A DNA stretch of 64,000 nt from Shimia sp. R9_2 (GCF_017743735.1 NZ_JAGHRO010000002.1:620001-684000), one strand, 5' to 3'. Positions 50,815-59,076 are shown, counted from the first letter of the stretch. Notes: a model not told the origin generated them from the letters alone. Program-made: numbers and translations.

Positions 50815-52089
50815 ATGACCACGCTTTTCACCAACGCCCGCCTGATCAACCCGGCGGAGGGCACGGACGCCCCCGGCTGGCTGCTGGTTGCGGATGGCAA
50901 GATCGCAGGCTTTGGCAGCGACACGCCGCCCGCAGCGGAAGAGACCATTGATTGCGGCGGGCTGTGCCTTGCGCCGGGGATTGTGGACATTGGTGTGAAG
51001 GTCTGTGAGCCCGGTGAGCGCCACAAGGAAAGCTATAGATCTGCCGGTCTGGCAGCGGCGGCGGGTGGTGTGACCACCATGGTCACGCGCCCTGACACGC
51101 TGCCGGCGATTGACACGCCGGAGACGCTGGAATTTGTCGCGCGTCGCGCAAATGAGGCCGCACCGGTCAATGTGTTGCCGATGGCCGCGCTGACCAAGGG
51201 GCGCGAGGGTCGCGAGATGACCGAAATCGGCTTTCTGATGGACGCGGGCGCAGTGGCCTTCACCGATTGTGACCATGTGGTGCGCGACACCAAAGTGCTG
51301 TCCCGTGCGCTGACCTATGCGCGCTCTTGCGGGGCGCTGGTGATTGCCCACCCGCAGGAGCCTGTGCTGTCCAAAGGCGCCGCGGCAACCGCGAGCAAAT
51401 TTGCCGCGCTGCGCGGGCTGCCTTCGGTCTCGCCCATTGCGGAGCGTATGGGGCTGGATCGCGACATTGCCTTGGTGGAGATGACCGGCGCGCGCTATCA
51501 CGCCGATCAGATCACCACCGCGCGTGCCCTGCCCGCGCTAGAGCGCGCCAAAAACAACGGCTTGGACGTGACGGCGGGCACCTCGATCCACCATCTGACG
51601 CTGAATGAGCTGGATGTGGCGGACTACCGCACGTTCTTTAAGATCAAGCCGCCGTTGCGGGCCGAAGACGACCGGCTGGCGCTGATTGCTGCGGTGAAAT
51701 CCGGATTGATCGACGTAATCAGCTCCATGCACACGCCACAGGATGAGGAAAGCAAACGTTTGCCGTTTGAGGAGGCGGCCTCCGGCGCGGTGGCGCTGGA
51801 GACCCTACTGCCAGCGGCGATGCGGCTTTATCACAATGGCGATCTGACCCTGCCCGAGCTGTTCCGCGCGCTGGCGCTGAACCCGGCGCAGCGTCTGGGG
51901 CTTGCGAGCGGTCAGATGGCCGAAGGCGCGCCGGCTGATCTGGTACTGTTTGACCCGGATGCGCCCTTTGTGCTCGACCGTTTCAAGCTGCGCTCCAAAT
52001 CCAAGAACACCCCGTTTGACGGCGCCCGCATGCAAGGTAAGGTGCAGGCAACTTACGTGGCCGGTGAGGCCGTATACCGGAGAGACTGA
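50815..52089 (+). CDS. Dihydroorotase homologue, probably non-catalytic (PyrC'-type)
   Basis: A 424-residue amidohydrolase-fold protein with the dihydroorotase order of motifs, but the metal site is gone. The HxH of the family reads G60-V61-K62 (IVDIGVKVCEPGE), the HCED-type motif reads HPQE, the usual H-x-x-H reads H-x-x-Q and the TDHAPH motif reads SMHTPQ. The HHL motif and the KIKPPLR substrate segment remain. Inactive PyrC' (PyrX) proteins support class A aspartate carbamoyltransferases in Pseudomonas and relatives, and the gene's position in the pyrB cluster fits that. A real pyrC is expected elsewhere. The start has GGAGAG upstream; the stop shares a base with plsY. Confidence 0.93.
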   Translation: MTTLFTNARLINPAEGTDAPGWLLVADGKIAGFGSDTPPAAEETIDCGGLCLAPGIVDIGVKVCEPGERHKESYRSAGLAAAAGGVTTMVTRPDTLPAIDTPETLEFVARRANEAAPVNVLPMAALTKGREGREMTEIGFLMDAGAVAFTDCDHVVRDTKVLSRALTYARSCGALVIAHPQEPVLSKGAAATASKFAALRGLPSVSPIAERMGLDRDIALVEMTGARYHADQITTARALPALERAKNNGLDVTAGTSIHHLTLNELDVADYRTFFKIKPPLRAEDDRLALIAAVKSGLIDVISSMHTPQDEESKRLPFEEAASGAVALETLLPAAMRLYHNGDLTLPELFRALALNPAQRLGLASGQMAEGAPADLVLFDPDAPFVLDRFKLRSKSKNTPFDGARMQGKVQATYVAGEAVYRRD

Positions 52090-52694
52090 TGCCCATTTTG
52101 GAAACCGCGCCCGCCGCCCTGCTTCTCTGGGCCGCGATTGGCTATCTTTTGGGCTCGATCCCCTTTGGCATGGTGCTGGCCCGCGTGATGGGGCTGGGCA
52201 ATCTGCGCAACATCGGCTCCGGCAACATCGGCGCAACCAATGTGCTGCGTACGGGCTCCAAGAAAGCCGCCGCGCTGACCTTGCTGCTGGATGGCGGCAA
52301 AGGCGCGGTGGCCGTGCTGATCGCGCGCGCCATGGCAGGCGAGGACGCCGCGCAACTGGCCGGGCTGATGGCGTTTTTGGGCCATTGCTATCCGGTGTGG
52401 CTGAAATTCAAAGGTGGCAAAGGCGTAGCGACCTTCCTTGGCCTGATCCTCGCGCTCGCATGGCCCGTGGGCATTGCCTGCTGCCTGACATGGCTTGTGA
52501 CGGCTGCGATCTCTCGCATCTCGTCGCTGTCAGCGCTTGTCGCGGCCTGCGCGAGCGCCATCTGGATGTTTGTTCTGGGCTACGGCAGTGCGGTGTTTTT
52601 GTCGCTGGCGCTTGCCACAATTGTAATGTGGCGGCACCGCGAGAATATTGAGCGCCTGCGCGCGGGCGAAGAGCCTAAGATCGGGGCGAAGTAA
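52089..52694 (+). CDS. plsY: Glycerol-3-phosphate acyltransferase PlsY
   Basis: Membrane enzyme that acylates glycerol-3-phosphate from acyl-phosphate, the first step of phospholipid synthesis. The 201 residues contain about five helices and the three conserved loops: GSIPFGMV (about residue 20), GSGNIGATNVLR (about 39-50) and a KFKGGKGVAT motif (about 106-115). The ATG shares one base with the pyrC' stop (TGATG). Its 3' end overlaps the convergent GGDEF gene by 20 bases. Confidence 0.95.
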   Translation: MPILETAPAALLLWAAIGYLLGSIPFGMVLARVMGLGNLRNIGSGNIGATNVLRTGSKKAAALTLLLDGGKGAVAVLIARAMAGEDAAQLAGLMAFLGHCYPVWLKFKGGKGVATFLGLILALAWPVGIACCLTWLVTAAISRISSLSALVAACASAIWMFVLGYGSAVFLSLALATIVMWRHRENIERLRAGEEPKIGAK

Positions 52695-53613
52695 GCACGT
52701 TTTCCAGCGTGGAAGGTATCCTCACCCCGCCTTCCACCATCACCTGATTCCGGCCAGAGTTTTTGGCCATATAGAGCAGCTCATCTGCGCGCTTGAGGAG
52801 GGCCGCGGCGGCGCTGGATTGGTTGCTGATCTGGGTCAGCCCAATGCTCACCGTTAAGCGGATTTTGTTGGCGTCAGCTACAATTTCGCTGGATTGGATG
52901 GTGGAACGCAACCGCTCACAGGCCGCATATGCGCCGATCAAATCGGTGTCGGGAAAGACCAGCGCAAATTCTTCGCCGCCCAGTCTGCCAACAAGGTCAA
53001 TTGTGCGAAATTCGCGTATCAGCATCCGTGAAAGCTGTTGCAGGGTCTTGTCTCCTGCATCGTGACCGTAGGTGTCATTTATCCGCTTGAAATGATCGAC
53101 ATCGAGCATGGCGACCGACATTGGCAGGCCTTGTTTCCGGGCCGTATCAAATTGCGTTTCCAGTGTTTTCAGAAACGGCCGACGGTTGGAAACCTGGGTC
53201 AGCGGGTCCGTATTCGCCTCGATCTGAAGCAGCTCATAGGCTTTGGTCAGCTCTCGAATACTCAGAATGCCGACAAGCTTCTCATCCTCAAGCACGGGAA
53301 TGTGCCGGATCGCGTTTTCATTCATGAGGTGCAGCAGATAGCTCACCTCGTCCTCCGGGCCGCAAGAAATCACGGAGCGGGTCATGACATCTGAAACCAA
53401 AGCCTCTGCGGCTTTGGGATCGCAACTTGCCACCACCGGCAGGAGATCCCGTTCCGAGACAATCCCAACCATTGTGTTGGCTTCATCCGTCACGACCAAT
53501 GCGCCAAGTTTGAGATCGATCAGAACACGGGCGGCTTGCCGAAGCGTCGAATGAGGTCGAATGCCTTCGACCTTGTTCGTGTCTTTCGACTTCAATAACT
53601 GAGACACTCTCAC
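52675..53613 (-). CDS. CBS-pair GGDEF diguanylate cyclase
   Basis: A 312-residue cytoplasmic protein with two CBS motifs (about residues 10-62 and 75-125), then a GGDEF domain (about 135-300). The active site reads GGEEF (212-216) and the product-inhibition site RxxD (R203, D206) is five residues upstream, so both synthesis of c-di-GMP and feedback should work. CBS pairs bind adenine nucleotides, which would sense energy state. The start codon is GTG with GGGAGG 7 bases upstream. The gene is convergent with plsY. Confidence 0.92.
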   Translation of the reverse strand: MRVSQLLKSKDTNKVEGIRPHSTLRQAARVLIDLKLGALVVTDEANTMVGIVSERDLLPVVASCDPKAAEALVSDVMTRSVISCGPEDEVSYLLHLMNENAIRHIPVLEDEKLVGILSIRELTKAYELLQIEANTDPLTQVSNRRPFLKTLETQFDTARKQGLPMSVAMLDVDHFKRINDTYGHDAGDKTLQQLSRMLIREFRTIDLVGRLGGEEFALVFPDTDLIGAYAACERLRSTIQSSEIVADANKIRLTVSIGLTQISNQSSAAAALLKRADELLYMAKNSGRNQVMVEGGVRIPSTLENVLTSPRS

Positions 53614-53920
53614 GCTACAGCCTCCCTCTATAACGGCCTGTAGGGTACGAGCATTAGATCAGCAGAAGTTAAAAGGTTCTTTCTAGATGTATTTTTGAAC
53701 GTAAAATTTATCTAAACTATCAATGTGTTGAGGCTCAGGCGTGTGTTTTGTTCGGGTTACTGCGGCCGGTGGCATGGAGAAGAGCCTGAGATTTGCGCGG
53801 AGTGGGGGCCAGTAGGGCGCGCTAGTTCGGCTATGAGTCCAAACCTATCAAGTTACTGCATAGTAGCGAACGTCGGCTGCGGCGTGCCCCCGCCACAAGG
53901 ATAGCGGAGGGCTGTCTATT
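53614..53920. other. Intergenic region between the GGDEF gene and the acetyltransferase gene
   Basis: These 307 bases, A+T-rich next to the GGDEF gene and G+C-rich next to the acetyltransferase, hold no convincing open frame, tRNA or strong hairpin. The GGDEF promoter should be in the A+T-rich part. Together with 54657-54908 it flanks the two-gene YjhX module and could mark the edges of an acquired islet. Confidence 0.4.
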
Positions 53921-54385
53921 TTAGAGGGCTTTTCGGAAGATTACTTTGTCATCTCCTTCAGCCCAGAAATCGCGGATACGTGCTTCTTCTTCGTAACCAT
54001 TCTGGGCGTAGAACTTGCGCGTCGATGCGAAGTCGTCACTACCAGATGTGTCCACGATCAAGAGGCGTTGCCTTTTGTCCTTTAGGTGCTGCTCGGCTGC
54101 ATGTACCAATGCCGCCCCCAACCGTTTTCCTTGCAAATCTGGGCGCACCGCGAGGGCGCGCATATTCCACGTACCATCGGCAAGTTCCTCGGGAACCGTG
54201 TAGCACAGGCCCACAGCTTCTCCGTCGCTGTAACACGTCAGCCAAAACGCTTCGGTCTCACCTGCCAATGACGGAGCAAGCATGTCTGGAAGCATCTCAC
54301 TTGGGAAGAGTTCGGTGCCATTCAACACGGCCTGAAGGCTTGCGATGTCGTCGGTTGAAGTGGCTTTGATGATTGGTTTTGTCAT
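53921..54385 (-). CDS. GNAT-family N-acetyltransferase, YjhQ-like (probable antitoxin)
   Basis: A 154-residue acetyltransferase with the acetyl-CoA pyrophosphate loop RPDLQGKRLGAALV (about residues 83-96) and a following FYAQNGY segment (about 128-134). It lies 13 bases behind the yjhX homologue. In Escherichia coli, yjhX and the acetyltransferase gene yjhQ are annotated as a toxin-antitoxin pair, so the same arrangement suggests this role here. The substrate is unknown, and it could act as an ordinary acetyltransferase. Confidence 0.85.
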   Translation of the reverse strand: MTKPIIKATSTDDIASLQAVLNGTELFPSEMLPDMLAPSLAGETEAFWLTCYSDGEAVGLCYTVPEELADGTWNMRALAVRPDLQGKRLGAALVHAAEQHLKDKRQRLLIVDTSGSDDFASTRKFYAQNGYEEEARIRDFWAEGDDKVIFRKAL

Positions 54386-54398
54386 TGTCTGTATGTCC

Positions 54399-54656
54399 CT
54401 ATCTATTGTCGTATTGAGGGTTAACGGAACGAATGCCGAGCCGTGTGGCGCGGTAGGGTCGTCCGTTTTCGGATTTGATGAACCGCCTCTTTTTCAGACG
54501 GTTGACAAGCTCCAACGAGCAATCAGCCAAGACATGGCCGTCGCGAGTGAAGCAGGAAACTTCGCGCACCTTGCCGTTCGTCATACGTTCAAAGTGGATC
54601 GCGCCACCTTGCGCCAGAACGTGCAAAACACGCTGTTCGTGTTTTGAAATATTCAA
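54399..54656 (-). CDS. yjhX: YjhX family toxin (UPF0386)
   Basis: An 85-residue protein, exactly the length of E. coli YjhX. It contains NISKHEQRVLHVLAQGG at the start, VLADCSLELVNRLKKRRFI in the middle and a final PYRATRLGIRSV, the winged-helix-like YjhX pattern. The start codon is TTG at 54656 with AGAGA 7 bases upstream; the frame extends further, but the extension does not belong to the family. It is followed by the YjhQ-like acetyltransferase. Toxicity is predicted from annotation of the E. coli pair, not shown here. Confidence 0.88.
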   Translation of the reverse strand: MNISKHEQRVLHVLAQGGAIHFERMTNGKVREVSCFTRDGHVLADCSLELVNRLKKRRFIKSENGRPYRATRLGIRSVNPQYDNR

Positions 54657-54908
54657 TGGATTGTCTCTTGATCTTATGTCAGCCGAAAAGGCTTCCGGCA
54701 TCTCGCGCGGAAGTCTTTTGGTTCAGAATGGTCCAATCAGATGGACCTTAGCGGCGGGCCGCAATCGTAGACATAAAATCTCCGTAGCCCTGCTTATGTG
54801 CAGCGCATGTACGTGAGGTAGTGCGATAAGTACAAATTGGCAAGCGGACAGTTGGAAAATCAAAGCCAAAGGCAGCTCCGTCCACGAGAAGCCACCACCA
54901 ACTTCCCC

Positions 54909-55499
54909 CTACTCCGCCGCCTCCCGGCGTTCTTCTTCCTCGGGCTGCGGGCGCATGGTGGCGATCAGTTCGGCAACCTTGATGCCGAACTTGCGCATCT
55001 CTGAGCGGTTCATGATCACGCCGCTTTCGGTCATGTAGAGCCAATCCGTCACGTTTAGGCTGTGACCGCCCGCTTCCTCGGTGAGCACGATGGTGTAATC
55101 CATGCGGATGGTGGCGCCGGAGACCTTGCCTTTGGCCACGCCAATGATGTCATCAGCGGTGGCGGTGAAGGTGGTGTCGTCCACGATTGTGAGGTTCCAC
55201 TGGCGGTTTTGCTGTTTGCCATTGGAGTAGGTGAAGGCTTCTTTCAGGGTGCCGGTGTCGCCGTCCCAGCGGCCTTCCATACGGGCCACAAAGCTATTGG
55301 CCACACGCCCGTTAGGGCCATAAATCAGGCCTTCTGACAGGATGGGTCCGTTCAGGTGCTCTTTGAGCGAGATGAAAGGGCCGAGTTCCGCATAGTCAGA
55401 AGGCTCTTGAGAGCGGAAGCTGAACAGGCGGCCTTTGAGGTAGACCACGCCAAGGGTCAGCCCCAATGCCAAAATCAACAATACAGTCAGTAGTTTCAT
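54909..55499 (-). CDS. DUF3833 lipid-related exported protein
   Basis: A 196-residue protein with one N-terminal membrane helix (about residues 3-22) and a beta-rich domain (about 35-175) that matches DUF3833, for example the segments FVARMEGRWDGDTGTLKE and MTESGVIMNRSEMRKFGIKV. The charged C-terminal tail is Glu/Arg-rich. It is the last gene of the FAD oxidoreductase-MFS-DUF3833 operon, with its ATG sharing one base with the MFS stop. Proteins of this cluster are known in Rhodobacter as part of the RpoE-ChrR response; the exact role is not known to me. Confidence 0.88.
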   Translation of the reverse strand: MKLLTVLLILALGLTLGVVYLKGRLFSFRSQEPSDYAELGPFISLKEHLNGPILSEGLIYGPNGRVANSFVARMEGRWDGDTGTLKEAFTYSNGKQQNRQWNLTIVDDTTFTATADDIIGVAKGKVSGATIRMDYTIVLTEEAGGHSLNVTDWLYMTESGVIMNRSEMRKFGIKVAELIATMRPQPEEEERREAAE

Positions 55500-56761
55500 C
55501 ACTCTGCCTCCTCGGCAGGAAGGGCCAGCACCATCGCCAGCGCCACAAGTTTCAACACACAGGGCACCACCGCGTACGCGATGTTGAGCGCATTCAGGGC
55601 CTCAGGCGTGTTGGTCTCTCCGGGCACAAACCCGTTGGTCTGCAGCGCTGGCAAAACCAGAAACGCCGCGAGAGCCAGTGCCAGTTTTCCGGCAAAAGAC
55701 CATATCCCGAAGGCCAAAGACGCGCTCAGACGTGCCTTTGTGAGAGATACGGAGAAGAGCGCCGGAAGGATCACCATATCTGCGCCCAAGGCCGCGCCGG
55801 AGGCCACGCAGATGAGGGCAAAGCCCGCCAGATTGCCTGCCGAGAGAAAGGCTGCGCCAACAAAGCCGCCGATGGCCAGCGGCATGGCGATCAGCAGCGT
55901 TTTGCGCCCGCCCAGATGCACTGCAACTCGCGCCCAAAGCGGCACGGTGAGCCCGGCGCTGAGAAAGAAGAGCACCAAGAGCGGCCCGGCGGCATTGGCG
56001 AGCTGCAGGCGGTCTTCGACAAAAAACAGAAAGAGCGTTGAGGTGATGGCAACCGGCAGGCTGTTGACCAGCGCGAGCAGGATCAGGCGGGTGGCGCCTG
56101 CCTGTGTCAGATCCGCCAGTGAAAAGCGCGCGCCTTGGATCACGGGGCGTTGCCATATGGGCCGCGTGAGCACCCCGACCAGCAGCGCAGCCGCCCCCAA
56201 TGTCAGGCCAAAGGCCCCGTAGCCCGAACCGGCAGCGCCCATGGCGACCAAAAGCGTGGGCAGCAGCGCGGCCATGATCACGCCCGCGAGCATCCCTGCC
56301 TCCCGCCATGCGGCAATGCGCATCAGTTCGGGCGGTGTGGGGATGCGTGCAAGGGTTGCGCTGCGGCCGTAGAGCAGGATCATGCCGAGGCTATAGGCTG
56401 AAAACAGCAGCACCAAGACAGCTGCAAGTGCGCCCATGCCGCCCTGCGCCAGTGCCTCTGCGCGGGTGAACAACAACGGGAAGCCTACGGCCAGCCCGCC
56501 GACAGCCAGCAGCGCAAAGCCAAGTTGAAACCGTGGGAAGCGGTCTATGGCCCAGCCAATCAGCGGGTCCTGTACCAGATCGACCAAACGGATCGCCAGC
56601 AGAAGCCCGCCCAGAGCGGCGAGCCCAATACCAAGTTCGACTGAGGCATAGCGCGGCAAATGGATATAGAGAGGGATGCCTGCAGCGGCCAGGATCAGCG
56701 CATAAAGACTGACGCGCGGATAGAGGCCGCGCGTTTGCTCTATGACCGCCGCTTCAGACAT
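55499..56761 (-). CDS. MFS transporter (GPH/MelB-like)
   Basis: A 420-residue transporter with twelve predicted helices and the loop RLVDLVQDPLIGWAIDRFPRF (seen as the conserved D-x-x-x-DP-x-x-G-x-x-x-D motif near residues 57-75), the hallmark of the GPH or MelB-type group. Substrate unknown; within this cluster a lipid or sterol-like molecule is possible. It begins 5 bases behind the FAD oxidoreductase gene. Confidence 0.88.
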   Translation of the reverse strand: MSEAAVIEQTRGLYPRVSLYALILAAAGIPLYIHLPRYASVELGIGLAALGGLLLAIRLVDLVQDPLIGWAIDRFPRFQLGFALLAVGGLAVGFPLLFTRAEALAQGGMGALAAVLVLLFSAYSLGMILLYGRSATLARIPTPPELMRIAAWREAGMLAGVIMAALLPTLLVAMGAAGSGYGAFGLTLGAAALLVGVLTRPIWQRPVIQGARFSLADLTQAGATRLILLALVNSLPVAITSTLFLFFVEDRLQLANAAGPLLVLFFLSAGLTVPLWARVAVHLGGRKTLLIAMPLAIGGFVGAAFLSAGNLAGFALICVASGAALGADMVILPALFSVSLTKARLSASLAFGIWSFAGKLALALAAFLVLPALQTNGFVPGETNTPEALNALNIAYAVVPCVLKLVALAMVLALPAEEAE

Positions 56762-56766
56762 TGGGC

Positions 56767-58137
56767 CTATGCGCTGTCACGTAGCAGAACGGCATTGGCG
56801 GCGCGTTCGGCCTCACCAACCTGTGCTGCCGCCGCACCGGCGTTTTGCATGGCTTCCTGCTGGGCGCTCAGTTGAGCCACCACACGCATGGCGCTGTCGA
56901 TTCCGTCCTCATGGAAGCCATGGCGGTTGTAAGCCCCTGCAAACCAGGTGCGGTTGTGGCCTTGCAGTTCGCGGATCTCGCGTTGTGCCACAAGAGCGGC
57001 TTTGTCAAACACCGGATGCGCAAAGCTCACGTCGTCATAGATGGCGTCCTCTGCGATCTCCTGCGTCGGGTTGAGCGTCACAAACAGCGGATCTTTGGTG
57101 TCAATGTTTTGCAGCCGGTTCATCCAGTAGGTCACGCCAATCGCCCCGTTCTGAGAGCGGTAGGCCCAGCTTGACCAGCACTTGCGGTTCTTTGGCATCA
57201 GCGCCGGATCGCGGTGCAGCACAGCGCGGTTGGGCTGATAGCGGATTGCGCTGAGCGCCTTGCGCTCGGCAGCGGTGGCGTCTTTGCCAAGAATGCGCAG
57301 CGCCTGATCAGAGTGGCAGGCCAGAATGAGCTCATCAAAACTCTGCGCTTCACTGCCAGCTGCTTTGACCGTGACGCCCGGCACTCCGCGCTCTGCGTTC
57401 AATCCGCGGCTCACATGCTCCACAGGCGCATTCAGGCGAATGGTGCAGCCGCGTGTGACCAGCGCGGCCTCCAGCCGTTTGACATATTCGATGCTGCCGC
57501 CATCCACCGTGTACCACTGGTGCTGTTTGTTGCCCGCCAGCAGCGCGTGATTCTTGAAGAACTGCACCAGCGAGCGTGCCGGGAATTGGTCCACTTCGGC
57601 AATCGGAGTGGACCAGATCGCGCCGCACATGGGCATGAGGTAATACTCGCGGAACCACTGGCTCAGCTTCAGCTCATCCACCAGCTCGCCGATGGTTTTG
57701 TCGTCATCCTGCGCGGCGGCCTCTGCGCGTTTGCCAAAGCGCAAAATGTCCGCGATCATTCCGTAGAACTTGGGCCGCAGCAGATTGCGCTTCTGCGCGG
57801 CAATCGCCCCCAAAGAGCTCAGGCCATACTCCAGCCAGCCATTGTCGATGCTGGCCCCAAAGCTCATTTCGCTTTTGGCGACCGGCACGTTCAGCTCGTC
57901 AAACAGGCGGGTCAGATGGGGATAGGTGGCGTAGTTGAATACGATGAACCCTGTGTCCACCGGCTGATCTCCGTTCAGACCCGCGAGCACCGTGCGGGCA
58001 TGGCCGCCCAGACGCCCTTCGGCCTCAAACATGGTGACATCATGCTGCTCCGACAAAGCATAAGCCGCAGAGAGGCCTGAGATACCGGCCCCGACAATGG
58101 CAATCTTGCGGCGTGCATTCATCGACTGATCGAACAT
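56767..58137 (-). CDS. FAD-dependent oxidoreductase, flavin amine oxidase-like
   Basis: A 456-residue flavoenzyme with the FAD-binding motif VGAGISGLSAAYAL (about residues 12-25), a second FAD-associated block PVDTGFIVFNYATYP (about 57-71) and the C-terminal FAD segment WFAGAYNRHGFHEDGIDSA (about 408-426). It belongs to the group of NAD/FAD-binding proteins that cluster with DUF1365, SDR and fatty-acid-modifying enzymes. It is the first gene of the FADox-MFS-DUF3833 operon. The ATG at 58137 has GAGGG 4 bases upstream; codons further upstream are not supported. An RpoE-type promoter lies about 30 bases upstream. Confidence 0.9.
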   Translation of the reverse strand: MFDQSMNARRKIAIVGAGISGLSAAYALSEQHDVTMFEAEGRLGGHARTVLAGLNGDQPVDTGFIVFNYATYPHLTRLFDELNVPVAKSEMSFGASIDNGWLEYGLSSLGAIAAQKRNLLRPKFYGMIADILRFGKRAEAAAQDDDKTIGELVDELKLSQWFREYYLMPMCGAIWSTPIAEVDQFPARSLVQFFKNHALLAGNKQHQWYTVDGGSIEYVKRLEAALVTRGCTIRLNAPVEHVSRGLNAERGVPGVTVKAAGSEAQSFDELILACHSDQALRILGKDATAAERKALSAIRYQPNRAVLHRDPALMPKNRKCWSSWAYRSQNGAIGVTYWMNRLQNIDTKDPLFVTLNPTQEIAEDAIYDDVSFAHPVFDKAALVAQREIRELQGHNRTWFAGAYNRHGFHEDGIDSAMRVVAQLSAQQEAMQNAGAAAAQVGEAERAANAVLLRDSA

Positions 58138-58166
58138 GAAACCCTCATTTATTAATCGTTTGAAAG

Positions 58167-58196
58167 CAGATACGCGGCGAACTAAACCTTGGTTCA
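58167..58196 (-). promoter_or_regulatory. Candidate RpoE (ECF11) promoter of the FAD oxidoreductase operon
   Basis: On the minus strand TGAACC (58196-58191), 18 bases, then TATCTG (58172-58167) preceded by CG. It is one base off the TGATCC consensus I recall for RpoE of Rhodobacter. A start near 58160 would leave a leader of about 23 bases with the GAGGG ribosome site. Confidence 0.6.
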
Positions 58197-58265
58197 CTCT
58201 CAATGACATGCAAAACTCGCTCAACAGCGCGGGCGCTTTAAAAGGTCAGAAAACCCTGACCTGTG

Positions 58266-58295
58266 TGATCTGTGACGCAGACAAAAGCGTAAAGG
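58266..58295 (+). promoter_or_regulatory. Candidate RpoE (ECF11) promoter of the DUF1365-SDR operon
   Basis: TGATCT (58266-58271), an 18-base spacer ending CG, then TAAAGG (58290-58295). The -10 lies only 4 bases before the ATG of the DUF1365 gene at 58300, so the transcript from it would be leaderless. Confidence 0.6.
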
Positions 58296-58299
58296 GACC

Positions 58300-59076
58300 A
58301 TGACGATAGAGCACATACAGGGCCACACCACACACGCCCGCAGAGGACAGCTGAAAAACGCCTTTCGCTATGGCGTGGATTTTGTCCTGACCGACCTTTC
58401 CGAGAGCCGCAGGCCTGCCCTGCTGTCGCGCAACCGTTTTAACCTCTGGTCGATCTGGGATCGTCACCACGGAGGCACACGCGGCGCGGGTGATGGGGTC
58501 GAGTGGTTCAAAGATGTGCTCCTTGATCGTGGCTTTCCGGTGGAGAACGCGCGGCTGGTATTACTCACGCAGCCCAGCTTTCTGTGGTTTCACTTCAATC
58601 CAGTGAGCTTCTGGATTGCGTTGATCAACGATCAGCCCTGCGCCTTTGTCGCGGAGGTGAACAACACCTTTGGTGACCGGCACTGTTACTTCTGCGCCCA
58701 TGACGATTTCCGGCCAATTGCGGCCTCAGACCAGATGCATGCCCAGAAACTCATGCATGTGTCACCGTTTCAGAAAGTCGAAGGCGGCTACCGCTTCAAT
58801 TTCGGGTTCAGTGCGGACGCGCTGAACATCCGCATTGCCTATGAAAACGGGGATCAGGGTGTGATTGCCACGCTTTTTGGTCCGCGCAAACCTGCGAGCA
58901 ACGCAAGCCTGCTTTGGGCGGCGGTCCGTCGGCCACTTGGCGCGGCACGGGTGGTTGCTCTGATCCATTGGCAGGCGGCGATCCTGTGGGCAAAACGCGC
59001 GCCTTTCCTGAAGAAACAGCCTGCGCCCGAAACTCTCTTGTCTGACAATATCCCCGCCCCGGCGCAGAACCAATGA
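58300..59076 (+). CDS. DUF1365 family protein
   Basis: A 258-residue soluble protein. The DUF1365 core (about residues 10-235) is seen in HTTHARRGQLKNAFRYGVD, the FLWFHFNPVSFWIALIN segment (about 87-103) and FAEVNNTFGDRHCYFC-like residues (about 110-125). Function is unknown, but the family travels with FAD oxidoreductases, SDR and cyclopropane-fatty-acid synthases. It begins the divergent operon and overlaps the SDR gene by four bases. The ATG has only a weak GGG upstream, overlapping the promoter. Confidence 0.9.
   Translation: MTIEHIQGHTTHARRGQLKNAFRYGVDFVLTDLSESRRPALLSRNRFNLWSIWDRHHGGTRGAGDGVEWFKDVLLDRGFPVENARLVLLTQPSFLWFHFNPVSFWIALINDQPCAFVAEVNNTFGDRHCYFCAHDDFRPIAASDQMHAQKLMHVSPFQKVEGGYRFNFGFSADALNIRIAYENGDQGVIATLFGPRKPASNASLLWAAVRRPLGAARVVALIHWQAAILWAKRAPFLKKQPAPETLLSDNIPAPAQNQ

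Noticed and set aside
32400..52700. Impression of more G-ending codons in this part than in the first 32 kb
   Set aside because: The difference is confounded with expression level (phaA, lpd and odhB are highly expressed types), and I could not compute it. A sliding-window GC3 and GC-skew plot would decide.
53614..53920. Possible tRNA or attachment site beside the YjhX module
   Set aside because: I looked for the T-loop GTTCGA-type core and a cloverleaf and found none. No direct repeats bracketing the module were evident by eye.
54748..55044. 98-codon minus-strand frame upstream of and overlapping the DUF3833 end
   Set aside because: It overlaps the real DUF3833 coding sequence in another frame, and the rest is Gly/Arg-rich without pattern.
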